A DNA stretch of 51,251 nt from Actinomycetota bacterium (GTDB lineage Bacteria; Actinomycetota; AC-67): NCBI GenBank assembly GCA_040905475.1, contig JBBDRM010000028.1, forward strand, positions 1 through 51,251. The letters are read 5' to 3'. Made by a program: the position numbers and the translations under genes. Numbering within the stretch: position 1 is the stretch's first letter; each line of letters starts with the position of its first letter. Below, in pieces: positions 23,283 through 32,325 of this stretch. The notes beneath the pieces are model-generated. The model ran no database searches. It had not been told where the DNA came from and saw only the letters and a program-made list of their open reading frames with translations.

Positions 23283-23405
23283 GACGTTCCCTACTGGTGA
23301 GACGGGCGCTCGGGTCGATATTAATCCGACGGGGGTTCCGGGGAGCGGAAACGGGTTCAGGCTGGTCTCAGGGTGCTCGGGTAGGATTCCGCCCCGTTAC
23401 CCCTC

Positions 23406-24467
23406 ATGGATCATCCGCCGCCCCTCCCCGAAGAGCCGCCCGTTGGATCGAAACGCTGGTGGCGTCTCGCCGTGGTCATCCTCGCCCTCGGGGTCGGCAT
23501 CGGGCTGGTGGGCGCCTACGTCCAGGTGCCGTACTACAGCCTCGGCCCTGGCCCGGCCAAGGACGTCTCGCAGCTCGTGAGCGTGGACGGCGAGCGCACC
23601 TACCCGTCGGCCGGCGCCTTCTTCCTCACCACGGTGTCGGTCTCTTCGAGGCCGGTCACGATCTTCGAGGCCCTGGTCGGCTGGCTCGATCCCGCGGTGT
23701 CGGTCGTGCACCGCGACGTGATCATCCGGCCGGGGCTCAGCGACGAGCAGCAGGACCAGTTCAACGTGCTCGACATGGAGGAGAGCAAGTACGCGGCCGT
23801 CATCGCGGCGTTGCGCGCCGTCGGTATCAAGACGCCGCCGGTGCGCGGCGCGCAGGTGATCGCGGTCGCGCAGGGGTTCCCCGCAGCCGGAAAGCTCCGG
23901 CCGGGCGACGTCGTGGTCGCCGCGAACGGGATCGCCGTCCGCGACCCCAACGCATTCGTCGAACAGATCATCTCGAAGCCCGTCGGCGCCATGCACACAC
24001 TGAAGGTGCTTCGGGGGAACGAAGAGGTCATGGTCGAGCTTCGAACGATCGCGTCGCCCATCCAAGGCGAGAAGGATCGGCCGGTCATCGGCGCCGCGCT
24101 CGGCGCGGCATTCCGCCTCCCGCTCAACGTGAACCTCGACTCGCAGAACATCGGCGGCCCGTCTGCCGGGCTGGCGTTCGCGCTGACGATAGCCGACGCA
24201 CTCACGCAGGAGGACCTTACGCGCGGGCACCTGATCGCCGTGACCGGGACGATCGACATCTCTGGCGCGGTCGGGCTCGTCGGCGGGGTCGAGTTCAAGG
24301 TCCGAGCGGCCGAACGTGAGGGCGCCGACATCTTCCTGGTTCCGAAGGAAGAGGTCGCGCTCGCGAGCGGGGTCTCCACCAACGTTAAGGTGATCGGTGT
24401 GGAGACGATCGAGGAAGCTATCGCCGCTTTACGCGCCCTCGGTCGCGTCGCTCCGAAAGCGGCCTGA
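23406..24467 (+). CDS. YlbL-like membrane PDZ-Lon protease
   Basis: 353 residues. N-terminal cytoplasmic Pro-rich stretch, then one transmembrane helix (about 20-40, LAVVILALGVGIGLVGAYV). A PDZ domain covers about 140-215 (GFPAAGKLRPGDVVVAANG). A Lon (S16) proteolytic domain follows with Ser253 (NIGGPSAGLAFALTIAD) and Lys298 (VEFKVRAAEREGA), the Ser-Lys dyad. This matches YlbL/SdrC-type proteins of Firmicutes and Actinobacteria, site or quality-control proteases at the outer face of the membrane. The dyad is complete. Confidence 0.92.
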   Translation: MDHPPPLPEEPPVGSKRWWRLAVVILALGVGIGLVGAYVQVPYYSLGPGPAKDVSQLVSVDGERTYPSAGAFFLTTVSVSSRPVTIFEALVGWLDPAVSVVHRDVIIRPGLSDEQQDQFNVLDMEESKYAAVIAALRAVGIKTPPVRGAQVIAVAQGFPAAGKLRPGDVVVAANGIAVRDPNAFVEQIISKPVGAMHTLKVLRGNEEVMVELRTIASPIQGEKDRPVIGAALGAAFRLPLNVNLDSQNIGGPSAGLAFALTIADALTQEDLTRGHLIAVTGTIDISGAVGLVGGVEFKVRAAEREGADIFLVPKEEVALASGVSTNVKVIGVETIEEAIAALRALGRVAPKAA

Positions 24468-24470
24468 GGG

Positions 24471-24884
24471 CTAAGAGCCCTCCCCGCCGGGATCCTTCGA
24501 CTTCTTTCCCGCCGACGACTTCGCTACCGAGGACACGTACTTCCCGTGCGCCGATCCCGTGCAGTCGTCCGGCGCGGTGAAGTCCGGGCTCTCAGACGTG
24601 TTCGGGTCGTCGACGTCTTCGCAGTGGGCAGCCTGAGAGACGAAGAAGCCGTGATTCTGCTTCCGCTCGCCCGACCCGTCGTCGGCTTGGTCTCCTTGAT
24701 CCTTCTGCTTGGCCGCTTCGCTCACATCTCTGCCGTGATCGGATCCCGGGGGGGTGGAGGTCGGCTTGGCCACCGCCGAAACGTCCGCGCCGTGGTTCTC
24801 TCCCACTTGGGCGAAGCTCAGCGCAGCGCCGGAAACGACGAAGATCGTGGCCAGGCAGAGGACCGAAACACGGAAAGGTCGCAC
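24471..24884 (-). CDS. Secreted protein with four HGxxVSxxA repeats
   Basis: 137 residues from GTG 24884 with GGAGGG upstream. A signal peptide (about 1-26, ending SFA) is followed by four copies of one 10-11-residue motif: NHGADVSAVAK (30-40), DHGRDVSEAAK (49-59), NHGFFVSQAAH (77-87) and AHGKYVSSVAK (112-122). Between them the sequence is acidic, Pro/Ser/Thr-rich and probably disordered; two cysteines (C88 and C108) flank the third spacer. His-Gly-x-x-Val-Ser-x-x-Ala is kept in every copy, which suggests a small helical binding unit. I recognise similar HG..VS..A strings in other actinobacterial secreted proteins but know no function. Confidence 0.7.
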   Translation of the reverse strand: MRPFRVSVLCLATIFVVSGAALSFAQVGENHGADVSAVAKPTSTPPGSDHGRDVSEAAKQKDQGDQADDGSGERKQNHGFFVSQAAHCEDVDDPNTSESPDFTAPDDCTGSAHGKYVSSVAKSSAGKKSKDPGGEGS

Positions 24885-25096
24885 GTCTTATCCCTCCTCG
24901 GTTCAGCGAAGCGAGCAGCAGCCACTACTCGCATCAAGCACGTCTCTAAGAGCGTCCGAGCGGCTGCTAGGGTTTACCTGGACCACGTGGGGCACGCAGA
25001 AAACCGGCAGTTCGGACGCACTCGGACGAAAGTCATAGCCCAAAGTGACTAGGGAAATGGCACCCCGAGGTCATGGGTTGATGTCGCCGAACTTAG

Positions 25097-25102
25097 GATA
25101 AT
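25097..25102 (+). promoter_or_regulatory. -10 box (GATAAT) for the sensor kinase gene
   Basis: GATAAT overlaps TAGGAT (25094-25099) and ends 9 nt before ATG 25112. There is no Shine-Dalgarno. Confidence 0.35.
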
Positions 25103-25111
25103 CCTGGTCAT

Positions 25112-28084
25112 ATGGATGGCCAGCTCGCTGCACCCTTCCATTTCGCCGCCGAGTTCCTGATCCTTGCGGTGTGCGCCGGCGCGGCCGCCGACGCGCTGCG
25201 CGGCATCCGGAACGGCGCCGGCTTCGTGGCGTGGGTCCGCGCAGCCGGGTTCGCCGCGCTCGTTGCCGCGCAGATCGCGCACGGCGCGCTGGTCGTGGAG
25301 GGTGACGGAGATATCTCGATCGTCGTCCTCCGCGCCGTCGGATTCGGTTTGCTGGCGCTCTCGCTGAAGCCCGTTCCCGCCGGCGGCTTGCCGGCCATCT
25401 TCTTCGCCGGCGACGACGCGCGCTGGGCCGCACTTCCGGCGTTCTTCGCGATCGTCGCTTCGGCTCGTCTGCTCGTCGATGGGCGCAAGGCGCGCGATAC
25501 CGCCTCGCTCTCGCTCGCCGGCGCGTTCGCCCTTTTTGCCGCGGGAGAGGCCGCGCTGGTCGCGGCCGATCCTGCGGGCGGGGGAGCCGCATTCGTCATC
25601 TCCCATGCGGCTCGCGCGGCCGGTGCGGTGCTGCTCGCGCGCTGGCTGTGGACGTCGTTCGCGCGCTCGGTGCGGCTCCGGTTCGTCGCGGTGTTCGTCG
25701 CTGCGCTCGTGCTCCTCGCAACCGTTGTGGCCGGCGCGCTCACACAGGTCATCGGCAACAACCTCGAGCACGAGGAATTGCAGCGTCTGCAAGTGATCTC
25801 CGGAAGTCAGAAGCGAGCCCTCCAGCAGCGGGTTCAGTTCGCGATCCAGCAGACGAACACCTTGGCCGATCTGCTCAGTAGCGAGGGCGTCAACTTCGCG
25901 AGCTTCCTCAAGTCACCGGAGGCCGCCAGGGCCTTCTTCACCGGGCCGGGCAGCGCACTCTTGCTGCCCCCAGACGCCGACTTCCTCGTATTCCTCGACG
26001 ACAAAGGGAAAGTAACGGCATCGGCTCGCGAGACTCTGGGATCCTCGCAAGCTCCCGAGCCCACATTCCCACCGCTGACCCCCGTCGAGCTGATCGCCCT
26101 GCGAGGCAGCTTGGTCATCCGTCAAGCCCTCGCGCCTTCCCCGGTCGAAGCCGGTGACATCATGTCGATCGAGCTCCGCAAGATCGCGGTCGTCGGAGCC
26201 GCTGCCGTTCGTCAGCGCGGCAAAACGGTGGGCGTCGTCGCGCTGGGATTCGATCTCGACCGAGAGCTCCTCTTGAGCCTCAGCGGGTCTGAAGCCGACA
26301 TCACCGTTCTGAAGGGCGGCGAGGTCGTTTCCACGACCTACGCTGATCCTCGGACTCAGCGCGAGGATCGGGACATCGCCGCAGCCCTGACCCGCGGCGC
26401 CCTGCGCGAGAAGGTGCGGCGCGTCGTTGAAGAAGAAGGGGGCACGCTGAGAACCACCGCATCGCCGGGAGGCGAGCGATCGTTCATGGTCTATGTGCCG
26501 ATCCTCTCGGAGGATGGCGCCCAAGTGGTGGGCGTGCTCGCGGCTTCGCGGCCCGCCGTCGTGCTCGCCGCTGCGCAGCGCGCGATCAACAGAACGCTCT
26601 TCCTCATCACGCTGGCGGCGTCGGCGATCGCCGCGGTGCTCGCGTGGGTGCTCTCCGGACGTGTGACACGGCCGATCAGAGCGCTGACGCGCGCCGCCCG
26701 GCAGGTACGCGGCGGCGATCTCGATGTGCGTGCGACCGTCGACGTGGCCGACGAGGTCGGGACGCTCGGCGCCGCGTTCAACGAGATGGCGCAGTCGCTC
26801 AAGACCATGACCGACGACCTCCGCGGCGCTGCCGACGAAGAAGCGAACTTGCGCGCCCGCATGGAGGCGATCATGCAGAGCATGGGTGATGCACTCGTTG
26901 CCACCGACACGGGCGGGACCGTCGTCGCGTTCAATCGCGCGGCCGAGGCGATGCTCGCGCGAACGGCGGAAGACGTGGTCGGCCGGAAGTTCGGCGACGT
27001 CCTCAGGGGAGTCGACGCGCACGGCGGTCCGCTCGCCGAGGCGGCGCTCGGGGGCAACGGCATCGGGATAACAGCGATGGTCGAATCGGGAGACGGGCGT
27101 CGCGTCCCCGTCGCGGTCACCGGGGCCCCGCTGCTCGACGCGTCGGGCGAGACGGTCGGCCGCGTCGTCGTGCTTCGCGATACCTCCCGGGAGCACGAAG
27201 CCGAGCGCATGAAGAGCGAGTTCCTCGCCAACGTTTCGCACGAGTTGCGCACGCCGTTGACGCCGATCAAGGGGTACACGGAGATCCTGCGGCGGAAGCA
27301 GTTCCCACGGAAGAAGGCGGAGACGTTCCTCGACGGGATCATGGAATCGACCAAGCGCCTCGAGCGGATCGTTGAGATCCTCGTGGACTTCGCGGCGATG
27401 GAAGCGGGAAGGCTGAAGCCGCACCTTGAGCCCATCGATCTCAAGCCGTTCCTGGGAACGGTGGTCGATACATGGAAGGCCCGTGCTCCGTCGCGCCGTT
27501 TCCTCCGGAAGGTTCCCGGCGATATCCCACCGGTGTTGGGTGACGAACGGCTGCTCCGGAAATGTCTCGACGAGCTCCTCGACAACGCGGTGAAGTTCTC
27601 GCCCGACGGAGGCGACATCGAGATCGAAGCCGTGCCCGCGACCGTCGCCGGCAAGCGACGCCCCGCAGGAGTTCGGATCCTCATCCGCGATCGAGGGATC
27701 GGTATCGAGGCTTCGAAGATGGGATCGCTGTTCCAGGACTTCCGCCAAGGGGACGGCTCGGAGACCCGGGCGTTCGGTGGTCTTGGGCTGGGCCTTTCGT
27801 ACGCGCGCCGCATCGCTCTGGCGCATCGCGGCGAGATCTCCGCGACCAGCGAGCCCGGCCGGGGCAGCGTCTTCGCGATCACCTTGCCGAGGGCGCCGGC
27901 TCTGGGGCGATCGTTGCCCAGGCCCGCCGAGACGCGCCTGCCGGCAGCGAGGAAGAAGAAGCCGGCGCGCCGTATCGAGCCGAAAGGTCGCACGCGGAAG
28001 GCCGCACCGAAACCGAAGTCGACGGTCATCCGCAAGAAGGTTGCGGCCGCGAAGATCCCCCCTCGGCGAAAGCGACCCCGATGA
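25112..28084 (+). CDS. Large membrane sensor histidine kinase with basic C-terminal tail
   Basis: 990 residues. About six hydrophobic helices occupy 1-180, another helix lies at about 190-212, then an extracytoplasmic sensor (about 215-485) and a helix (about 490-510). HAMP follows (RVTRPIRALTRAARQVRGGD), then PAS (about 590-700), HisKA with SHELRTPLTPIKGYTEIL (phospho-acceptor about H710), and HATPase_c with N-box DELLDNAVKFSPD, G1 DRGIGIE and G2 'FGGLGLGLSYARRIALAHRG'. The last 70 residues are Lys/Arg/Ala/Pro-rich (KPARRIEPKGRTRKAAPKPK), like histone H1 tails, which is rare in kinases. The stop overlaps the start of the FecR-like gene (ATGA), implying translational coupling. No response regulator is adjacent. 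Confidence 0.9.
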   Translation: MDGQLAAPFHFAAEFLILAVCAGAAADALRGIRNGAGFVAWVRAAGFAALVAAQIAHGALVVEGDGDISIVVLRAVGFGLLALSLKPVPAGGLPAIFFAGDDARWAALPAFFAIVASARLLVDGRKARDTASLSLAGAFALFAAGEAALVAADPAGGGAAFVISHAARAAGAVLLARWLWTSFARSVRLRFVAVFVAALVLLATVVAGALTQVIGNNLEHEELQRLQVISGSQKRALQQRVQFAIQQTNTLADLLSSEGVNFASFLKSPEAARAFFTGPGSALLLPPDADFLVFLDDKGKVTASARETLGSSQAPEPTFPPLTPVELIALRGSLVIRQALAPSPVEAGDIMSIELRKIAVVGAAAVRQRGKTVGVVALGFDLDRELLLSLSGSEADITVLKGGEVVSTTYADPRTQREDRDIAAALTRGALREKVRRVVEEEGGTLRTTASPGGERSFMVYVPILSEDGAQVVGVLAASRPAVVLAAAQRAINRTLFLITLAASAIAAVLAWVLSGRVTRPIRALTRAARQVRGGDLDVRATVDVADEVGTLGAAFNEMAQSLKTMTDDLRGAADEEANLRARMEAIMQSMGDALVATDTGGTVVAFNRAAEAMLARTAEDVVGRKFGDVLRGVDAHGGPLAEAALGGNGIGITAMVESGDGRRVPVAVTGAPLLDASGETVGRVVVLRDTSREHEAERMKSEFLANVSHELRTPLTPIKGYTEILRRKQFPRKKAETFLDGIMESTKRLERIVEILVDFAAMEAGRLKPHLEPIDLKPFLGTVVDTWKARAPSRRFLRKVPGDIPPVLGDERLLRKCLDELLDNAVKFSPDGGDIEIEAVPATVAGKRRPAGVRILIRDRGIGIEASKMGSLFQDFRQGDGSETRAFGGLGLGLSYARRIALAHRGEISATSEPGRGSVFAITLPRAPALGRSLPRPAETRLPAARKKKPARRIEPKGRTRKAAPKPKSTVIRKKVAAAKIPPRRKRPR

Positions 28085-29307
28085 GCGTCCGGCGAACCGC
28101 GCACGCGTTCGCGATCGCCGTCGTTCTCGTCGTCGCGGCGACGGGATGCCTCGGGCGAGGCGGCGGCGCGGCGGACGGCGGCTTCCTCGCGGCCGAGCTG
28201 TCCGGCTCGATCTTGGCCAGGTTCCCGAGCGGCGAGGACCGCGCGCTTCGCAAAGGCGACGACGTTCCGGCGGGCACCGTTCTGGAAACCGGGCCCGACG
28301 GATTCGTCAAGCTCGAGGGCGCCGAGGGCCAGCTCGTCGAGCTTCAGAACGACACGCAGGCGACCCTCATGGAGGCGCGACGTGCGACGCTCGAGTTCGG
28401 ACGCGCGCTGGGTCGCGCCGGCGAGAAGCAGGCTTTCACGATCGAATCCCGTGGCACCGTCGTCCGCATCGCTCCCGATGCGGCGACGCGGGTCGAGCGG
28501 CTCCTCGGAGCGTTGCGCGTCGGGGTGTATCGTGGCTCCGCGCGGGTCGAGCTTCTCGGCCGCGGCGTCGACGTGCCGGGGCTCAGGGAGATCGTGATCG
28601 CCGGCGGCGTTCCGCTCGAGCGGGCTCCGCGGCCCTTGACGCTCTCCGCGCAGGATCGCTGGGACCGGATGCTGCTCGGCGACGTCCTCGACTTCGATCG
28701 GGAGCTGACGCAGTTCGGCGCGGGATTCAATTCGGAGTTCGGCGCCAGGCCACTGGCCCCGCGCTTCTTCACGGCCTTCGTCGAGTTGCCGAGCCTGAGC
28801 TTCCTTCGTCCCGAGCTCCCGACCACCGAACCGGCGGAAGTGCTCGTCGGGGTCGTGTTCGCTCAGCAGCTCTCGACCCGAGCGGGCGGACCGTCGACCC
28901 TTCCCGGCTTCTTCGAGGAGTTGCTCGGGCTACGCGACCAGGGCGCGAGCTGGGGGCTCATCGCGAAGGAGAAGGGCCTCGATCTTCGCCTTGCCCTGCA
29001 AGGAGTCGTCGACGCCATACGTCAAGGTACCGCTCCCACGCCGCCGCCCGGATCGGGCGGTAGTGGAAGCGGCGGTGGTGGAAGCGGCGGTGGCGGCGGG
29101 GGAGGCTCCACGCCGGGACCGGAGCCGTCGCCGACCCCAACTGCATCGCCGACGGAGCCGCCTCCCGAGGAACCGCCGCCCCCGGAAGAGTGCAGCCTCC
29201 TCGAGGTGCTGCTCGGGACCTGCGAGCAAGGCGCGAGCAACGACCCGGGGGCGTCCTCTGTTGAGGAGTGCTCGGTCGTGGCCGTGCTGCTCGACCCGAA
29301 TTGCTGA
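28081..29307 (+). CDS. FecR-domain lipoprotein
   Basis: 408 residues from ATG 28081, overlapping the kinase stop by 4 bp. Signal peptide with lipobox VVAATGC. A FecR-type domain follows (about 35-170: GSILARFPSGEDRALRKGDD, GTVLETGPDGFVKLEG, ESRGTVVRIAPDAATRVE). The C-terminal part has a helical region (about 185-310), a pure Gly/Ser linker (about 325-345), a Pro/Thr/Glu stretch, and two similar Cys-containing ends, 'EECSLLEVLLGTC' and 'EECSVVAVLLDPNC'. FecR domains bind surface ligands or transmit signals to the cytoplasm; coupling to a sensor kinase suggests they act together. The duplicated CS..-VLL-..C end is notable. Confidence 0.82.
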   Translation: MSVRRTAHAFAIAVVLVVAATGCLGRGGGAADGGFLAAELSGSILARFPSGEDRALRKGDDVPAGTVLETGPDGFVKLEGAEGQLVELQNDTQATLMEARRATLEFGRALGRAGEKQAFTIESRGTVVRIAPDAATRVERLLGALRVGVYRGSARVELLGRGVDVPGLREIVIAGGVPLERAPRPLTLSAQDRWDRMLLGDVLDFDRELTQFGAGFNSEFGARPLAPRFFTAFVELPSLSFLRPELPTTEPAEVLVGVVFAQQLSTRAGGPSTLPGFFEELLGLRDQGASWGLIAKEKGLDLRLALQGVVDAIRQGTAPTPPPGSGGSGSGGGGSGGGGGGGSTPGPEPSPTPTASPTEPPPEEPPPPEECSLLEVLLGTCEQGASNDPGASSVEECSVVAVLLDPNC

Positions 29308-29344
29308 CGCCGCCCCCACCCGGGCCCGGCCGCGCCCGGACTGA

Positions 29345-29350
29345 TAACCT
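29345..29350 (+). promoter_or_regulatory. -10 box (TAACCT) for the UPF0182 gene
   Basis: TAACCT is preceded by GA (GATAACCT) and ends 9 nt before GTG 29360. It suggests the UPF0182 gene can be transcribed on its own. Confidence 0.35.
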
Positions 29351-29359
29351 GCCCCGGAC

Positions 29360-32173
29360 GTGAAGGTCCCAGCGAACGTTCCGCGTCCACGCATCGGCCG
29401 GCGCTCGCTGATCATCGCCGGCTCGGTGATCGTGGGCCTGCTGATCCTCCTCGGCGGCGCCGCCACCTTCTACACCGATCTCCTGTGGTTCCGGGAGACC
29501 GGCTTTCAGAGCGTCTTCACCAAGCAGATCTTGACCAAGACCTATCTCGGGCTGGCGTTCGGGTCGATCTTCGCCGCCTTCATGCTGGTTAATCTGTGGG
29601 TCGTGCAGAAGGTGACCAGCCCGTACCGGCTGTTCACGATGCAGGACCAGGTTCTCGAGCGCTACCGCGCGACGCTGCGCCCCTATTTCAAGTGGGGCGT
29701 GATCGGCCTCTCATTGCTGTTCGGCCTGTTCGCCGGGAGCGGCGCGACCTCTCAATGGCGGAAGTGGCTGCTGTTCTCGAACTCGGAGCCGTTCGGGATC
29801 AACGATCCGCTGTTCGCGAAGGACCTCGGCTTCTTCGTGTTCCGGCTGCCGTTCCTGCGTTTCCTGTTCACCTGGGGCTTTTCGTCGCTGGTGATGATCA
29901 CGCTCGTCGTCGGGGTGGCGCACTACTTCATGGGTGGGATCCGGAGCGCGCCGGCGGGGGAGCGGGTCACGCCCCAGGTCAAGGCGCACATGTCGGTGCT
30001 GCTGGGGTTGCTCGTGCTCCTCAAGGCGTGGGGGTACCGGCTGGATCAGCTCGAGCTGGTGTACTCGGCCCGCGGACAGGTGACCGGCGCGTCGTACACC
30101 GACGTCAACGCGCAGCTGCCGGCACTGAAACTGCTCGTGATCATCGCGATCGTCGCCGGCATCCTTTTCTTGGTCAACATCCGGTTGCGCGGGTGGCTAC
30201 TGCCCGCCGCCGCCGTGGGGATCCTGGGGCTGACCTCGATCCTGGTGGGCGGGCTGTATCCCGCGTTCGTGCAGCGGTTCCGGGTCACGCCCAACGAGCT
30301 CGTCCGTGAATCGAAGTACATCGGCTACAACATCCAGAACACCAAGCAAGCGTTCGGCATCGGCGACGACAACGTGTCCGTCCGGGAGTTCCCCGCCGAG
30401 GCGGCGCTCGACTCGGCGGCGATCCAGCGAAACGCCCCGACGGTCGAGAACATCCGGCTGTGGGACCCAAGGGTGCTCGAGCGTTCGTATACACAGCTCC
30501 AGCGGATACGTTCCTACTACCAGTTCGTCGACGTCGACGTCGACCGCTACGGGTTCGACGGCCAGACGCGGCAGGTCATGCTGTCGGGACGCGAGATCGC
30601 CCAGAGCGGCCTGCGTCCCGAGGCGCGCACGTGGCTCAACTCGCACCTGGTGTACACACACGGGTACGGGGTGGTGGCCAGCCGCGTCGACAAGGTGACC
30701 GGCGAAGGCCAGCCCGACTTCATCATCAAGGACATCCCCGGCACGCCGGTTGCCGGGCTGCCGGAGATCAGCGAGCCGCGGATCTACTTCGGCGAGAGCG
30801 AAGACACGAAGTTCGTGGTCGTTCGCAGCGAGCAGCAGGAGCTCGACTACCCGCAGGGCGACACCATCCAAACGACGAGCTACACGGGCAAGGGCGGCGT
30901 TGAGATGAAGGGGCTCTTCCGGCGTGCGGCTCTCGCGTGGCGGTTCCGCGACTTCAACCTGCTCATCTCGGGAGCCATCAAGGGCGACTCCCGGATCATC
31001 TTCCGCCGGACCGTCGGAGAGCGCCTCCGCCAGGTCGCGCCGTTCCTGAAGCTCGATGGCGACCCGTACATCGCGATCGTGGACGGAAGGCTCGTGTGGA
31101 TCCAGGACGGGTACACGACCACGGACATGTATCCGTATTCCGAGCGCGTCGACCTGGGAGACGTCACCGGCGGGGGGGTTCACATCACCGGCCGGGTGAA
31201 CTACATCCGCAACTCGGTCAAGGCGACGGTCGATTCGATGGACGGCACGATCACGCTCTACATCGTCGACGAGTCGGACCCGGTGATCCGCGCCTGGCGA
31301 CGCATCTTCCCCGACATCTTCCGGCCAGCGTCGGCCGTGTCGCCCGCTTTGCGGGCGCATTTCCGCTATCCCGAGGACCTGTTCACCGTGCAGGCCAACC
31401 AATACACGACCTATCACATCCAGGACCCGGCCGGCTTCTACTCGAAGGAGGACGCCTGGCGCATCCCCGGCGACCCGACCACGCCGGAGGCCGACATGTT
31501 GCCGCCCTATTACGTGATGATGCGTCTTCCCGGGGAACGCGATCCGCAGTTCATCATCATGCAGCCGTTCGCGCCGTTCTCCTCCGATCCGCAACGGCCG
31601 CGGCAGAACATGACGGCCTGGCTCGCGGCACGCTCCGACCCGCAGGGGTACGGTGAGCTGATCGCGTTCGAGATGCCTCGGCAGAAGCTGGTCTTCGGGC
31701 CGGAGCAGGTGTTCGCCCGGATCCAGCAGGACCCGCTCGTGTCGCAGCAGATCACCTTGTGGGACCGCGCCGGGTCGAACGTGATCCCCGGCAACATGCT
31801 CGTGATCCCGATCGAGGACTCGCTGCTCTACGTGCACCCGCTGTACCTCGAGGCGTCGAGCGGCGCGCTGCCGGAGCTGAGGCGGGTCGTCGTGGTGGCG
31901 GGCCAAGTCGTGCGGATGGGAGCGACGCTCGACCAAGCGATCAAGGCCGTGTTCGGCGAAGCGCCGCCGGCTCCCATCGAGGGCGGGGGGGTTACGCCGG
32001 GCCCAGACGGTGCGCCGAGCGGGAATCTCGCAGCGTTGATCGCAGAAGCGCTGCAGCACTTCGAGGCGGCCGAGCAAGCGCTCCAGGCCGGCGACCTCGC
32101 AACCTACGAGCTCGAGATCGAAGCCGCGAGAGCCGCGCTCGAACGGGCGGGCCAGTCCGGGGCGAGCGACTGA
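29360..32173 (+). CDS. UPF0182 family membrane protein
   Basis: 937 residues, the usual length for UPF0182/COG1615. Seven hydrophobic helices occupy the first about 310 residues (for example RRSLIIAGSVIVGLLILLGG, 'FAALWF...'-type first helices, then AVGILGLTSILVGGLYPAFV). A large extracytoplasmic domain follows with family landmarks YIGYNIQNTKQAFGI, 'VYTHGYGVVASRVDKVTGEG', 'YFGESEDTKFVVV', YPYSERVDLG and 'NYIRNSVKATVDSMDGTITL'. The C-terminus is an acidic helical tail. The family is conserved in Actinobacteria and Cyanobacteria; its function is not established. The initiator tRNA gene follows immediately. Confidence 0.93.
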   Translation: MKVPANVPRPRIGRRSLIIAGSVIVGLLILLGGAATFYTDLLWFRETGFQSVFTKQILTKTYLGLAFGSIFAAFMLVNLWVVQKVTSPYRLFTMQDQVLERYRATLRPYFKWGVIGLSLLFGLFAGSGATSQWRKWLLFSNSEPFGINDPLFAKDLGFFVFRLPFLRFLFTWGFSSLVMITLVVGVAHYFMGGIRSAPAGERVTPQVKAHMSVLLGLLVLLKAWGYRLDQLELVYSARGQVTGASYTDVNAQLPALKLLVIIAIVAGILFLVNIRLRGWLLPAAAVGILGLTSILVGGLYPAFVQRFRVTPNELVRESKYIGYNIQNTKQAFGIGDDNVSVREFPAEAALDSAAIQRNAPTVENIRLWDPRVLERSYTQLQRIRSYYQFVDVDVDRYGFDGQTRQVMLSGREIAQSGLRPEARTWLNSHLVYTHGYGVVASRVDKVTGEGQPDFIIKDIPGTPVAGLPEISEPRIYFGESEDTKFVVVRSEQQELDYPQGDTIQTTSYTGKGGVEMKGLFRRAALAWRFRDFNLLISGAIKGDSRIIFRRTVGERLRQVAPFLKLDGDPYIAIVDGRLVWIQDGYTTTDMYPYSERVDLGDVTGGGVHITGRVNYIRNSVKATVDSMDGTITLYIVDESDPVIRAWRRIFPDIFRPASAVSPALRAHFRYPEDLFTVQANQYTTYHIQDPAGFYSKEDAWRIPGDPTTPEADMLPPYYVMMRLPGERDPQFIIMQPFAPFSSDPQRPRQNMTAWLAARSDPQGYGELIAFEMPRQKLVFGPEQVFARIQQDPLVSQQITLWDRAGSNVIPGNMLVIPIEDSLLYVHPLYLEASSGALPELRRVVVVAGQVVRMGATLDQAIKAVFGEAPPAPIEGGGVTPGPDGAPSGNLAALIAEALQHFEAAEQALQAGDLATYELEIEAARAALERAGQSGASD

Positions 32174-32178
32174 GCCCG

Positions 32179-32199
32179 CGCGAGGGGCCTCGCCTCGCG
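32179..32199 (+). terminator. Hairpin just after the UPF0182 stop
   Basis: CGCGAGG (32179-32185) and CCTCGCG (32193-32199) form a 7-bp stem with a 7-nt loop, 5 nt after the stop. There is no U-tract, so it may only partly separate the gene from the tRNA. Confidence 0.4.
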
Positions 32200-32202
32200 T
32201 GC

Positions 32203-32208
32203 TAGCAT
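32203..32208 (+). promoter_or_regulatory. -10 box (TAGCAT) for the initiator tRNA
   Basis: TAGCAT ends 11 nt before the tRNA 5' end. No good -35 is visible because the upstream sequence is the UPF0182 terminator hairpin. Confidence 0.35.
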
Positions 32209-32219
32209 GTGCGCCGCGA

Positions 32220-32293
32220 CGCGGGGTGGAGCAGTCCGGTAGCTCGCTGGGCTCATAACCCAGAGGTCGCAGGTTCAAATCCTGCCCCCGCTA
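32220..32293 (+). tRNA. Initiator tRNA (tRNA-fMet, CAT anticodon)
   Basis: A complete cloverleaf: acceptor CGCGGGG/CCCCGCT, D-arm GAGC-GCTC, anticodon arm CTGGG-CTCATAA-CCCAG with anticodon CAT at 32254-32256, T-arm GCAGG-TTCAAAT-CCTGC. Two initiator hallmarks are present: the first base pair is a mismatch (C1 against U72), and three G-C pairs lie next to the anticodon loop. The 3' CCA is not encoded (ACTAC follows), so it is added after transcription. A terminator hairpin follows at once. Confidence 0.96.
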
Positions 32294-32299
32294 CTACAA

Positions 32300-32325
32300 A
32301 AGCCCAGGTCAGAAGCCTGGGCTTT
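32300..32325 (+). terminator. Intrinsic terminator of the tRNA
   Basis: AAGCCCAGG (32300-32308) and CCTGGGCTT (32316-32324) form a perfect 9-bp stem with a 7-nt loop, 7 nt after the tRNA. The T-tail is short. Confidence 0.7.

Noticed and set aside
25913-27826. Long open frame antisense to the sensor kinase (637 codons)
   Set aside because: Arises from high-GC codon bias opposite a gene with clear kinase motifs; its translation is Arg/Asp/His-rich with no domain pattern.
29060-29115. Tandem repeat locus (GGCGGTGGTGGAAGC-like)
   Set aside because: It is the in-frame Gly/Ser linker of the FecR-like lipoprotein, not an independent repeat element.
30197-32278. Long open frame antisense to the UPF0182 gene (693 codons)
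   Set aside because: Same cause: a high-GC shadow with low-complexity translation; it also runs across the tRNA gene.
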